From Rebecca billardiae RCC1528 (Eukaryota > Haptophyta), in contig OZ251231.1 of NCBI GenBank assembly GCA_965240325.2, positions 1,612,001 through 1,676,000 of the forward strand: a DNA stretch of 64,000 nt. Direction: 5' to 3'. Positions 42,115 to 52,945 of the stretch are shown one piece after another. Position 1 is the stretch's first letter. Each line of letters begins with the position of its first letter. A model generated the notes under the pieces. The model did no database searches and was not told the origin of the DNA. It was given only the letters and a program-made list of their open reading frames with translations. The translations under genes and the position numbers were made by a program.

Positions 42115-43652
42115 GGTGGCACGGCAGGAAATCGCCCGGACCGGCGGGACGCGACGTAACAGCCATGGCTGCCGCGTGCGCGCGCCGAGTCGAGGCTCGT
42201 GCACGCCGACCGCGTACGGCACGGTCCGGAGCGCATGACGGGTGGTCGAAGCACGTGCGCCGGCCTCCTGCCCCGCCCTCTGATGAGCTCGTCGCGTCTC
42301 TCCTCACGCTCCAGCCGTGGACCAGCGTGCACACGTGCGGGTCGGCTGGCGAGCTGCAGACGCGGTGGATGCGCTGCATGGTATGTGCGCCACTGGCCGC
42401 CCAGATGGTCAGGGCGTACGGGGGCGGACGTGCGCACGTGCGTCCAGTCGTTTGAACCGTGCGCCGAGGCCGTTTTGGAGGTGTGCACCTACTCGCGGAT
42501 GTCGGCGGCACTCCATGGGCAGCCCGTGGGGCCAGAGAAGCCGCGACGGGCAGCATTCGGGCGAGGTGCGCATGGCCCCATGGCGGCAGGGAACGCCCTG
42601 TGCGTGCGCTACGGTCTACGCCGAGGTCAGCAATATGGACTTGGCCTGTGTATGTGGCTTGAACAGTCTGCTTGGGGCCCTACGGAAGTCACCGCGCGTG
42701 CGCAGCGTCCCCGGTGCCCTATAGTAGGCTATACGCGGCATGCCAAAACTCGAAATCTTTTATAGAACTTCTACTGGGACCCTAGCTACTCCCGAGCCGT
42801 ACTCATAAACTGTGCTTAGCCAGCTCGGCATGCGAATCGGATTTCGGAAAACGAAATTAACACGGAAATGGTCCTATTTTGGCTATTTTGAACCACTTTC
42901 ATGTTAATTTCGTTTTTCGAAATCCGATTCGCATGCCGAGCTGGCTAAGCACAGTTTATGAGTACGGCTCGGGAGTAGCTAGGGTCCCAGTAGAAGTTCT
43001 ATAAAAGATTTCGAGTTTTGGCATGCCGCGTATAGCCTAATACTATAGGGCACCGGGGACGCTGCGCACGCGCGGTGACTTCCGTAGGGCCCCAAGCAGA
43101 CTGTTCAAGCCACATACACAGGCCAAGTCCATATTGCTGACCTCGGCGTAGACCGTAGCGCACGCACAGGGCGTTCCCTGCCGCCATGGGGCCATGCGCA
43201 CCTCGCCCGAATGCTGCCCGTCGCGGCTTCTCTGGCCCCACGGGCTGCCCATGGAGTGCCGCCGACATCCGCGAGTAGGTGCACACCTCCAAAACGGCCT
43301 CGGCGCACGGTTCAAACGACTGGACGCACGTGCGCACGTCCGCCCCCGTACGCCCTGACCATCTGGGCGGCCAGTGGCGCACATACCATGCAGCGCATCC
43401 ACCGCGTCTGCAGCTCGCCAGCCGACCCGCACGTGTGCACGCTGGTCCACGGCTGGAGCGTGAGGAGAGACGCGACGAGCTCATCAGAGGGCGGGGCAGG
43501 AGGCCGGCGCACGTGCTTCGACCACCCGTCATGCGCTCCGGACCGTGCCGTACGCGGTCGGCGTGCACGAGCCTCGACTCGGCGCGCGCACGCGGCAGCC
43601 ATGGCTGTTACGTCGCGTCCCGCCGGTCCGGGCGATTTCCTGCCGTGCCACC
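42115..43652. mobile_element. Palindromic (foldback) element 2, 1.54 kb, bounded by TTAA
   Basis: Arms of about 750 bp, reverse complements centred at about 42883. TTAA at 42111-42114 is shared with element 1, and TTAA at 43653-43656 closes it. The ends GGTGGCACGGCAGGAAATCG and its complement are exact. Arm sequence differs from element 1 apart from the GGTGGCAC tip. One arm has broken but protein-like frames (HTCGSAGELQTRWMRCM...), possibly a captured gene fragment. Confidence 0.87.
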
Positions 43653-43656
43653 TTAA

Positions 43657-44865
43657 ACAATGTTAATTTAATTGGTGTCACCTACTGATGGGGAAAGTAA
43701 TACCGGAGTAGGAATACGAAGAATGGGGCCTCAAACGTTTTTTGATTAGGCACGCCTCGGGAATCGAGAACGCATGTCGTTACCTTTTTGAGCGCGCGCC
43801 ATAGGGATGTCGTTGCGATTCCCACCTATTTGTTGACGCTTTTCTCGACCATCCGCTCCCCAGTCGAGCAGAACCGCGACGCACCCGGTGCTTTCGCCGC
43901 CGCGCCGCGTGCGCTCGGCACACACGATTGAGTATGACGAACGAGCGCGCTGCTGCAGGAGGCGAACGCCGCGCGCGACACGCAGAATGGCGCTCAGCCG
44001 GCGTGGCTCGACTCGCACACACGTGCGCAACCGAGGAACAGCTCCGCGGGCCTCCGCCGCGACCGCCGCCAACCCAGCGCCGGATGCCATCGTCGGCGTC
44101 GCGAGGAACTGCGCCGATCTGGCGGATATCCAGCGGCACGTGGCGGCGATCAAGCAGCCGCGACCGCATCAGATGACGTGCACGAACGGCCTCATGGAGA
44201 AGCTCGTACCACAAGCCTACCATAAGCCACCCGCTCGCCGACTTGCCCGACTACTACTACTCGCCCCGCTGGCTCGTCATCAACAGGCGCGGCCTTCGAG
44301 CCGTCACCCGCGCCGCCCGCGGCTCGCGGCGCCATCGCGGACCGGCGTGCCCGCCGGCGCGAGCTGCCGACACAACATGCACACCGACGCGAGCCGGTCG
44401 TACCACGTCGTGCCCGACGGGCCGTGCTCAGCGACGGCTTAGCAGGTGAGTCTACGCCGTGCAGTCGCGCCGGTTGTGCCCTGCCGGCCTGCGCCGCTCG
44501 CCCCGCGCCTACAGCCAGTGGGCCATCCGCGGTGCGTGCCGTTGCCGTGCCGTCGTGCCCGAGCGGCCGTGCGCAGCGACGACCGCATCGACGCGCGCCT
44601 CGCCGTGCGCCTCGGTGGGCCTTGCAGAAGTGCCGCGCTGCCGCGCCTGGCTTAATCGCACGCGCGACAATGCGTTATGCGGCGCGCCACCGGATGATAG
44701 CTACCGTCAGTCAGCGCTGAACGGCCAACTCGTCCCATCGTCGTCGGGTCTGCTGGCCCTGTGGAGCTTCTCCGTCGCGTCCTACACGCGCTGTGTTCGA
44801 CCAGCCCCACCGGGACAAGGCCGCAAGGCCCCCGCTGTTTAGTAATTCCGGCTTCATTAATCGGA
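43657..44865 (+). other. Stretch with a possible gene relic
   Basis: Mostly anonymous. A short block at 44077-44160 reads PDAIVGVARNCADLADIQRH, which looks like the beginning of a glycosyltransferase-type fold (compare 'VGxARN' openings), followed in another frame by LADLPDYYYSPRWLVINRRG. Frames shift between pieces. At best a pseudogene fragment. Confidence 0.3.
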
Positions 44866-44988
44866 GGTGCGGCAACGCGCCCCTCACCTGCCTGCGCCGG
44901 TCTGTTTTGTGGCGGTGTCTTTGTGCAGTGTTGGATGGCGTCAATCACGCCTTAACCAAGTGTGCACGTTAAATCATAGTAAACTGTA
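44866..44988 (+). repeat. Repeat B copy
   Basis: Same ~120 bp unit as 3394-3515, ending TAGTAAACTGTA, directly preceding repeat X. Confidence 0.8.
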
Positions 44989-45017
44989 AGCGAAAGGAAA
45001 AGCTCCTAAAGTACCAT

Positions 45018-45811
45018 TATGGCCCGCGGTGCAGGGCGGAGCGCGCAGCGTGGAGCCCGCACCAGCGGGCCCGAACCACGTTTCAAAAAGATCTTTGATC
45101 AAAGCAGCTGCAGCTCCTCGACCGCGAGGTCTATGGCACGCTTGAGGGCCAGGTGGGCCCATACGAGGCGCGGCTCGACACCTTCCCCGCGATCGTCCCG
45201 ATTGTCGTGGGGGCGTTCGGCGAGTGGAGCGCGGAGGTGGACCTCACCCTCAAGAAGATCGCCAAGATGGGGCGGGACACGTGGCGCGCGCGCCTCAGCG
45301 CGCCCTCGCGCCCCGCCGCCGAGCGCGCGCTGCTCGGCACCATGCGGCGCGAGCTGGGCATGCGCTGCCTGCGTGGCCAGGCCAAGATGCTCATCGCCCG
45401 CGCGCGCATGGCGCACGTGCGCCCGGGGGCACGCGCCCGCGGGGGCACTGCGTACGACGACTGCTTCGAGACGACGGCTGACGACGCGTGGCACCGCGAC
45501 CACCGCGGTGGCGCGCGCGCGTCGACGCCAGACGGTGCGTCGAGCTTCCGCTCGGCGATGGAGTGATGGGCGACTACGAGGGGGGGGGGACGACGGCGAG
45601 GAGCGCTGATCCTGGTGTTTGTCTCTGCTGCTCGATCTGCCGCTACAGCTTGCTGACTCTGACGCCTGCCCGTTGCATACCACGTCGTTAATAAAGAAAA
45701 AAGGGACGGGGCGGTGTTTTCCAGAGTGGGGAGACCGAGTTTCGATTTTTTGAGACCTCCTTACACATGGATTAGCGTCGAAAAAGGTCGCGTCCGCCGT
45801 CTTGAATAGTG
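45018..45811 (+). repeat. Repeat X, left part at the insertion locus, with an extra 586 bp segment
   Basis: 45018-45103 and 45690-45811 match the uninterrupted copy at 11300-11735 (inverted). 45104-45689 has no counterpart there, so either this locus gained it or the other copies are internally deleted. Confidence 0.8.
45104..45566 (+). CDS. ORF inside repeat X, probable C-terminal fragment of a transposable-element protein
   Basis: The frame is open from the repeat X junction (QLQLLDREVYGTLEGQV...) and ends at a stop near 45566, about 154 codons. It includes VPIVVGAFGEWSAEVDLTLK and MRRELGMRCLRGQAKMLIAR. ATAAAG follows at 45691, just before the A-rich AAAAAAGGGACG block. The 'GAFGE(W/A)S' style of the first segment is like the tail region of ORFs in protist reverse-transcriptase elements; I cannot confirm this. 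Its position inside a multi-copy repeat argues that repeat X is a deletion derivative of a longer coding element, for which this copy retains the 3' end. Confidence 0.4.
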
Positions 45812-46715
45812 TATTGGGATTACCGCAAGCTCCGAGCGTCTCGAGCCCTGCTAAAAGCTCACCGCGCACGACAGGACGGACGCCACCGCGAGGATCACAT
45901 GCCTCGCGATCTCATCAGCTCTCAAGCCTCTGAACCTGGCCCTTATTTCCGGCGCTCTTGCGCCGGGCCAAAACAGCGATCGAGCTCCGATCGCTCCTGG
46001 GCTCGGGGCGGTAGTATCATCGCCGTGCCGACTTACCCAGATTTTGCCGCGATCAGCCAATCGGCGATCGCACCGTCCGTCCTGTTGCCGCTCAACTTTG
46101 TACCACTGCTTCTCGTCCATGTCCGGTGCTGCTCACCTGCTTTCCTTGGACAAATCCAGTGTACCAGCATGACGCCCGCGCTGCTCCGCGCTGCTCCGCG
46201 CTGCTCCGCGCTGCTCCGCGCTGCTCCGCGCTGCTCCGCGCTGCTCCGCGCTGCTCCGCGCTGCTCCGCGCTGCTCCGCGCGCTCCGCGCTGCTCCGCGC
46301 TGCTCCGCGCTGCTCCGCGCTGCTCCGCGCTGCTCCGCGCGCTCCGCGCTGCTCCGCGCGCCCCGCGCTGCTCCGCGCTCCCGCGCCGCTGCGCCCGCGC
46401 TGCTCCGCGCCCGCGCCGCTGCGCCCGCGCTGCTCCGCGCTCGCGCGTCTGCTGCCGCGCGCGTCCTGGACGCGCGCGCTGCCAGCCACTGCTCCGCAGC
46501 AGCTGCTGCCGCCGGCCCGCCTGATGCGGCGCCAGCCCTGACACCCCAGCGGCAACGCCATCTGCTGAGATGCGTGCCCCAGACTGTGCCAGTTCATCCG
46601 CACTGCTGCTCTGCAGCAGCTGCGCCGCCGGTCTGCCTGCTGCAGCACCGGCCCTGACTCACCGCCGGCGACGCCATCTGCTGAGATGCGCGCCCCTGGC
46701 CTCGTCAGCTCAACA
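45812..46715 (-). repeat. 3' LTR (904 bp)
   Basis: Contains a (CTGCTCCGCG)n minisatellite at about 46184-46390. It is 40 bp, i.e. four units, longer than the other LTR; outside that array the two LTRs look nearly identical. Confidence 0.9.
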
Positions 46716-46724
46716 CCCCCCCTC
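46716..46724 (-). other. Polypurine tract
   Basis: GAGGGGGGG on the minus strand directly abuts the 3' LTR start TGTTGAG, as expected for plus-strand priming. Confidence 0.8.
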
Positions 46725-47224
46725 GACAGCCATAGCCGCGAGCGAGTAGCACCGCTCATCGCGCGCGCGTCGGGTGTCGCACACCATGATGGCGTCGACG
46801 TGCCACTCAAACGTAGCAGCGTCGTCCGTCGCCTTCGTCATGATGTCGGCGTGGTACATTGACCTCACGCCACGTACTCCGCCTCCGTCGAGCTCAGCTG
46901 GGCCATAACCTGCAGCCCGCTGCTGTGCCACGACACCGGCGATCCATTGTAGAAGACAATGATGCAGCCACCCGTCGACCTCCACCCGGATTCCCCTGGG
47001 TTGTTAGACCAAACAGAGTCACCCAAAGTGAGCAAGTCGTCGAGCTCGTCAATCTCCGCGCGCTGGACCAACGCCTTGTCCGCGTCGGTCAGCCTCGCGC
47101 GCGCCGCTGCCTCTGGCAGCCGTATCCGCGTGCTCGCGTTCGTGCCGAATCGCTCGAGCCCGCCATCGATCGCCTCTGCGACCCGCGGCAACCCGCCCGC
47201 ATCTGCGCGGCGGTCCCGCGCCAA
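46716..47224 (-). pseudogene. Copia pol remnant (RNase H end)
   Basis: GWRSTGGCIIVFYNGSPVSW, then QVMAQLSSTEAEYVA, is the copia RNase H signature (RRSTxGxxxxxxGxPVSW...LSSTEAEYxA). A frame change follows, then YHADIMTKATDDAATFEWHV, the usual pol C-terminus (DIxTKA). About 60-80 residues between the two are missing, and everything 5' of RNase H (integrase, reverse transcriptase) is absent. Confidence 0.75.
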
Positions 47225-49825
47225 AGTTGCGCCGGTGGTATCTCATACCACCAGTGCGACTGCGCCCATGGCGCGCCCGCACCGCCCCGATCGCCGGCCT
47301 GCGGCATCGGCGGCTGTGCGCCCGTGCGCCCGCGCTGCTGCGCCCGCGCTGACCCGCGCCCGCGCTGCTGCGCCCGCGCACCTGTGCTACGCGGCGGCCC
47401 GCCAGCATCTGCTGCGGCCCCGCGCCGGGATTCCGTCGGCGGGATCCGACCCTGCCGACCCAGGCTGTGTCGCTGACGCGCCTGCTCCGCCACGCCCGCC
47501 CTGCGGCGTCGGCGTCGACGGCTGTGCGCACGCGCTGCTGCGCCCGCGCGCTGTTCCGCGCCTGCGCTGCCGCGCCCGTGCGCTGTTCCGCACCTGCGCT
47601 GCCGCGCCTGCGCGCTCCGCGCCCGCGCTGCTGCGCTCGCGCGCTGTTCCGCGCCCGCGCTGCTGCGCCCGCGCGCTGTTCCGCGCCCGCGCTGCCGCGC
47701 CCGCGCGCTGTTCCGCGTCCGCGCTGCCGCGCTCGCGCGCCGACGCCGACGCATCTGCGTCGCCGTCGTTCCTGACGTCGAACTCCGTCGCGTCGTCGTC
47801 ACCGGCGTCGGCCGGCGGCTCGCCGCCGTCGCCGTCATCGTCCTGCGCCGCGCGGCGGCCCGCCAGCATCTGCTGCGGCCCCGCGCCGTGATTCCGCCGG
47901 CGGTATCTGACCCTGCCGACCCGGCTGCGTCATCGACGCGCCTGTCCCGCCACGCCCGCCCTGCGGCGTCGGCGTCGACGGCTGTGCGCCCGCGCTGCTG
48001 CACCCGCGCTGTCCCGCGTCCACGCTGCTGCGCCCGCGCCCCGACGTTGACGCATCTGCGTCGTCGTCGTACCCGACGTCGAACTCTGTCGCGTTGTCAT
48101 TCCCGGCGTCGGCTGGCTGCTCGCCGCCGTCGCCGTCATCCGCGCCCGCGCTGCTGCACCCGCGCTGTCCCGCGTCCACGCTGCTGCGCCCGCGCCCCGA
48201 CGTTGACGCATCTGCGTCGTCGTCGTACCCGACGTCGAACTCTGTCGCGTCGTCATTCCCGGCGTCGGCTGGCTGCTCGCCGCCGTCGCCGTCCTCGTCC
48301 TCACCGTCGGCGTCACCGCCGACCGGACGATGTCCGCCGCTTACCGCGGCGCCGTCACCATCACCCACGTACGCGCCACCGTCAGGTGCGCCCAGCGACG
48401 AGTGCCCCCCCTCGACCAGGTCGGTCTCGTCGATGCGTACGTCACGCAAGTGAAGAGACGTCCGTCGTCTACACGACATACGTACCAGAGTACGTTGAAG
48501 CCACGGAGCTGCTCCGCGCGCGGCGCGCGCTGATCGCCGCCGCCGCTGCCTCCTCCGCCCTCGCAGCCAGTCGGTATCTCTCCGCCGTCTTGGCCGCCGC
48601 CACGATCCCCGCCGTCGCCACCGCCGCCTGAGCCAGGCGATGAGCTTCGTGCGTGGACGTGTGGGTGCCGCCGCCACCACCGGGCGTACGACCACCTGGT
48701 TCGGTGCGCCCAGCGCCGCCGAGCCACTGCCGCGCGCTGCTGCGCGCACACACGCCGCACCGGCGTCCTGCGCCGTGCGTGTGCTTCCGACGCCTCAGCG
48801 TCGGGTCCCCACCTGCCGCCGAATGATCTCGGCCCGCAGCATGGAATCGAGCTGAACCTCCCGGCGTGGGCCGAGTGCCATGCACTGCCCCGCCGTCACC
48901 CCGCACTCGCGCCTTGCGCGCGCGCGGATACCGCGACTCAAAGATCGCGCCAGCGCCGCCGTCTCGGCGGCACTGCCAGCTGCGCCTCGCGTCAGCTGCA
49001 GACGTAGTCTCGGCACCGCTGCGCCGCCCCGTCATGATCCCGCGCTCGCGCCTCGCGCGCGCGCGATTCCCGCGACTCAACAGTCGCGCCAGCGCCGCCA
49101 TCTCGGTGGCACTGCCAGCTGCGCCTCGCGTCAGCTGCCGGCGTAGGACCAGTGCCAAGCACTGCCCGCCGCCGTAACGGCGCTCGTGTCGCCAGATTCC
49201 ACCCGGACGATTCCGATAGATCCGGGTGTGCCAACCGCCGGACCTGTGTCCAGTCCGGTCGTGCCAGCCGTGCCAGCCGGACCGCAAAACCCAGTCCAGC
49301 TGCCAGCCGCCATCCGGTGCCCTAGACCACCGGACAGGTTGATGAGCCAGCCCCTCCGAGTAGATCGCCGAGCCCGCCGTCGCCGCCGTCAGCTGCCGTG
49401 CAGCCACCCGGCGCTCGGGGTGCGTGCTCGCGCCGATCGTGCCAGTAGCGCTGCTCAGTCATCCGCCGCTGCACGCAGTAGTTCTCCTGCACCAGCTGCA
49501 TCCGCTCAGATCCAATCGTGAGCTTCCGGGAGGCTGTCGTGTCGGGCTCATCACCGACAGGTACTGTTCCTCCCAATCGACGCGAAGTTCCGCGTCCGGG
49601 CCATGCGCGGAGATGATGCCGATGATCCCTGGCATCGTAGCGCCATGCCCCATCGAGAGCGTCGCCAGTTTGCCCGCGCTCTCGGCCAGGAACCTCTGCT
49701 GCATTCCATGCGATGCCAGAGTTCCTCGTTCCGCCCATCCTGCAACCACGGCCGCTCGTGCCCATCAGCCCAATCGATGAGAAAGGACAGTGCGGACAAC
49801 TCCCTCCCTGGGGTTGCTGCGCGCA
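47225..49825 (-). other. Gag-like and low-complexity internal region of the retrotransposon
   Basis: Open but repetitive frames in several registers. Near the 5' LTR one frame reads LTIGSERMQLVQENYCVQRR, possibly gag. 47989-48300 is a tandem pair of 156 bp units, and GC-rich CGCGCTGTTCCG-type repeats fill 47540-47740. No tRNA-matching primer-binding site could be assigned next to the 5' LTR. Confidence 0.5.
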
Positions 49826-50689
49826 TATTGGGATTACCGCAAGCTCCGAGCGTCTCGAGCCCTGCTAAAAGCTCACCGCGCACGACAGGACGGACGCCAC
49901 CGCGAGGATCACATGCCTCGCGATCTCATCAGCTCTCAAGCCTCTGAACCTGGCCCTTATTTCCGGCGCTCTTGCGCCGGGCCAAAACAGCGATCGAGCT
50001 CCGATCGCTCCTGGGCTCGGGGCGGTAGTATCGTCGCCGTGCCGACTTACCCAGATTTTGCCGCGATCAGCCAATCGGCGATCGCACCGTCCGTCCTGTT
50101 GCCGCTCAACTTTGTACCACTGCTTCTCGTCCATGTCCGGTGCTGCTCACCTGCTTTCCTTGGACAAATCCAGTGTACCAGCATGACGCCCGCGCTGCTC
50201 CGCGCTGCTCCGCGCTGCTCCGCGCTGCTCCGCGCTGCTCCGCGCTGCTCCGCGCGCTCCGCGCTGCTCCGCGCTGCTCCGCGCTGCTCCGCGCTGCTCC
50301 GCGCTGCTCCGCGCGCTCCGCGCTGCTCCGCGCGCCCCGCGCTGCTCCGCGCTCCCGCGCCGCTGCGCCCGCGCTGCTCCGCGCCCGCGCCGCTGCGCCC
50401 GCGCTGCTCCGCGCTCGCGCGTCTGCTGCCGCGCGCGTCCTGGACGCGCGCGCTGCCAGCCACTGCTCCGCAGCAGCTGCTGCCGCCGGCCCGCCTGATG
50501 CGGCGCCAGCCCTGACACCCCAGCGGCAACGCCATCTGCTGAGATGCGTGCCCCAGACTGTGCCAGTTCATCCGCACTGCTGCTCTGCAGCAGCTGCGCC
50601 GCCGGTCTGCCTGCTGCAGCACCGGCCCTGACTCACCGCCGGCGACGCCATCTGCTGAGATGCGCGCCCCTGGCCTCGTCAGCTCAACA
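49826..50689 (-). repeat. 5' LTR (864 bp)
   Basis: The same sequence as 45812-46715 with a shorter (CTGCTCCGCG)n array. Confidence 0.9.
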
Positions 50690-50885
50690 TAGTGAACAGA
50701 GGAATCAACGAAACCCACGCCCAAGTGTGCCAGGCTGGGTAAATTTTGTGGGTAGACTCTCGTTCTAGTGTGACCATAGTAAAATAATATGGCATCGCCG
50801 CCGCAAGATGCCATCACTAGAACGACAGTTGGTCAACATAATAGCAGTCCAACCAACTCCAATAGTGCGAGACATTCGAAGCAAG
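50690..50885 (+). repeat. Repeat X, right part after the retrotransposon
   Basis: Continues AACAGAGGAATCAACGAAAC from the TAGTG duplication and matches the reverse complement of about 11370-11525. Confidence 0.8.
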
Positions 50886-51536
50886 GCAAGGGCTGTATCG
50901 AATTGTGGGTCGTACTCTCGTTCAGTCTATCATATCAGTACATTGGCTCGCTAACGATGTTGGGGGCATAAGGTCATCTTGGGTAATTGTGGGTATTATC
51001 ATACCCAGTTGGGGGCCAGGGGGCGCGCGGCACGCGCTCGCTCCAAAAACGGGGCGAGCCCTCGATCGACCGCCAAACGGGGCGAGCCCTCGATCGACCG
51101 CCATCGGTGTGGACGACCGCGCGGAGCGCGCGCCGCGCGCGCGCCGCCCGCGCGGCCGCGGGCGCCTCCCGCGCGGGTGGCGCACGCACGCCCGCGCGCC
51201 CGCCCGCGCGCGCGGCCGCGTTTGCGGGCGCGCGCGGATTGTCGAAGGCTTCTGTCTGTCGGGCGTTGCGTCACTCGTGCGCCATGGCCATGTCGTGGCG
51301 TGCGCATGTGCGCACTCTCGGTGGGGTGGTGCGCGGGCGGCGGCGCTCTCCTGAATTCTACCCCGCGCCCGTTTCGCTGTGCGTGCGCGCTGCGTCGCGC
51401 AGGCACGCGAGAGTACCTGCGGCTCCCGCACGGCCGACGTGGACGGTCAGCCCCGGCGCGCCGCTCGAGCACGCGCTCGCGTGTCTGCGTGGACTGGGTT
51501 ATAGCGCGCGTGCCGCGCCTTCTTTTCTCGGTGCAG
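50886..51536. other. GC-rich intergenic stretch
   Basis: A 28 bp tandem duplication (ACGGGGCGAGCCCTCGATCG unit) at about 51041-51096. No gene supported. Confidence 0.5.
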
Positions 51537-51539
51537 GCG

Positions 51540-52188
51540 CGCTGGCTGCAGGCCTTGGCCATCGACTACGCGGCGCGCACCCTAGCACTCCCTAGCAGCC
51601 AGCCGCGACGAGTCCCAGTCTGCGCGCGCAGATGGGCGGCGGCGCGCAGGCCGTGCGCGCGCAGATACACGAGCACGTGCGCGTGAAGGCGCTGGGCGCC
51701 GAGCTGGCAAAGCGCGACGCCGAGCTCGACGCGTGCGCGCAGAGGCGCTGGGCGCCGAGCTGGCGAAGCGAGACGCCGAGCTCGACGCGCTGCGTCACGC
51801 GGCACGGATGCGCTGGGCGCGCGCGCTGCCCTTGTCCACGCCCTGCAGCAGCTCGAGCAGGTGTGGACGGCCCTCGAAGCTACGGTGGGCGAGCGCGCGC
51901 CGCTCAGCCTGCCGCTGGCCGCCGCCATCCTCGAGGCCGACGCGGCGGAGCAGGCGGCGGGCGAGCACGGCGGCGCGGTGCGGAGCACTGCACTCGTGCG
52001 CCTGGCGGCGGGCGCGACACGCCACTCGCTTCGTCCCACCCCGAGCTCCGCTCGGTCTGCGCGTGGCTGCGCAGCGTGGGCGGGCAGCAGTGGCGCGCGC
52101 TCTCGCTATGCCGGCCCGAGGCGCGCCGGCTGAGCGACCAGCGGCCCTTCGTCGAGCGCATGGCGCAGCGCGAGCACCTCAAGCAGGT
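51540..52188 (+). pseudogene. Frameshifted or intron-broken coding relic with a coiled-coil repeat
   Basis: Protein-like segments follow in order with at least two frame changes: ARWLQALAIDYAART (after a CAG at 51535), a duplicated coiled-coil unit ALGAELAKRDAELDA (51690 and 51748, 58 bp apart), QQLEQVWTALEATVGERAPL near 51850, ILEADAAEQAAGEHGGAV, and SSHPELRSVCAWLRSVGGQQ to FVERMAQREHLKQ, ending at a GTGCGC that matches the donor type used elsewhere. No family recognised. Either a pseudogene, or exons of a gene whose remaining parts I cannot find. A 50 bp tandem duplication (CGCGCGCCGCCCCGCTTCCC unit) lies at about 52243-52328. Confidence 0.4.
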
Positions 52189-52945
52189 GCGCGCGCGCGC
52201 GCGCACGCGCCGGCCCGCGCCGCGCGGCGCCTCTCGCCCTGCACGCGCGCCGCCCCGCTTCCCCGCGCGGCCCGTCCGCGCCTCTCGCCCTGCGCGCGCG
52301 CCGCCCCGCTTCCCCGCGCGGCCCGTCCGCTGGTGTCCCGTGCCACCCTTGGCCGTCGGCGCGCCGCCATTCACGCGCCGCGAGTCCGACGGACGGGTCT
52401 GACTCTCACTCACTCTCCGTCTCTCCGAGACGGTGCGGCTGCCTGTCTGACTGCCAGGCAGACGCCAGACCGTGCGGATTGACGACGTCACGGTCTCATT
52501 CGTCTCAACCACTGCGCAGCGGGCCCCCAACTGCGTTGGTTCTACGGAAAAGGACCGCGGAACGCGGTCATTATTGCGAGTCTGCTCGTCGCAGCTTGTA
52601 GTAATTCCATCATCAGCCGATTATCATAATTCTCACTGAATTCTGTGAGGTCAAGATGTATGAGGTCAAGACAAGGGCGCCCTTGGTAGGTGTCTCGGTC
52701 AGTGGTTTGAGGTTGGGTGAGGACTGAGGGTGGTGGTTGGTTGGGGGCTGGCCAGAAAAAAAGGATCACGGACGACTGACGGAGGTGGCGTCAGTGCCCT
52801 TCCGCTTGGTCATCATTTATGAGCGCTGCGCTCATCATCATCATTATAATAATAATAATGATATCCGCGCATGGCCATGCGGCCCGGGCAGTGAGTCACG
52901 CTGGGCCCTGAGCCAGCGCAGCGCTGATGGCCGCACATGCCAGGC
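52189..52945. repeat. Intergenic stretch with hairpin repeat C and repeat D copies
   Basis: Hairpin repeat C, inverted, at 52508-52569; repeat D 5' half at 52698-52756; short ATT/AAT-rich stretch near 52838-52862. No gene. Confidence 0.65.

Larger units (their letters stand above)
45812..50689 (-). mobile_element. Copia-type LTR retrotransposon, 4.88 kb, non-autonomous
   Basis: Two near-identical direct terminal repeats (45812-46715 and 49826-50689) enclose 3.1 kb. Both sides carry the 5 bp target duplication TAGTG (45807-45811 and 50690-50694). On the minus strand the element runs 5' LTR (49826-50689), gag-like region, RNase H remnant, polypurine tract and 3' LTR. LTR ends on that strand are TGTTGAG...CCCAATA. 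Integrase and reverse transcriptase are missing, so it depended on another element. It lies inside repeat X, whose unoccupied copy is at 11300-11735. Confidence 0.93.

Noticed and set aside
41356-42883. The palindromes as telomere- or origin-type hairpins
   Set aside because: TTAA boundaries and shared GGTGGCAC tips explain them better as transposable elements; nothing else suggests a chromosome end.
40603-43652. Real protein genes in the palindrome arms
   Set aside because: Each frame is mirrored in the opposite arm, has no domain, and shifts frame; treated as transposon filler or captured fragments.
47540-48300. CRISPR-like array
   Set aside because: Repeats are long, GC-rich, contiguous and inside a retrotransposon; there are no unique spacers.
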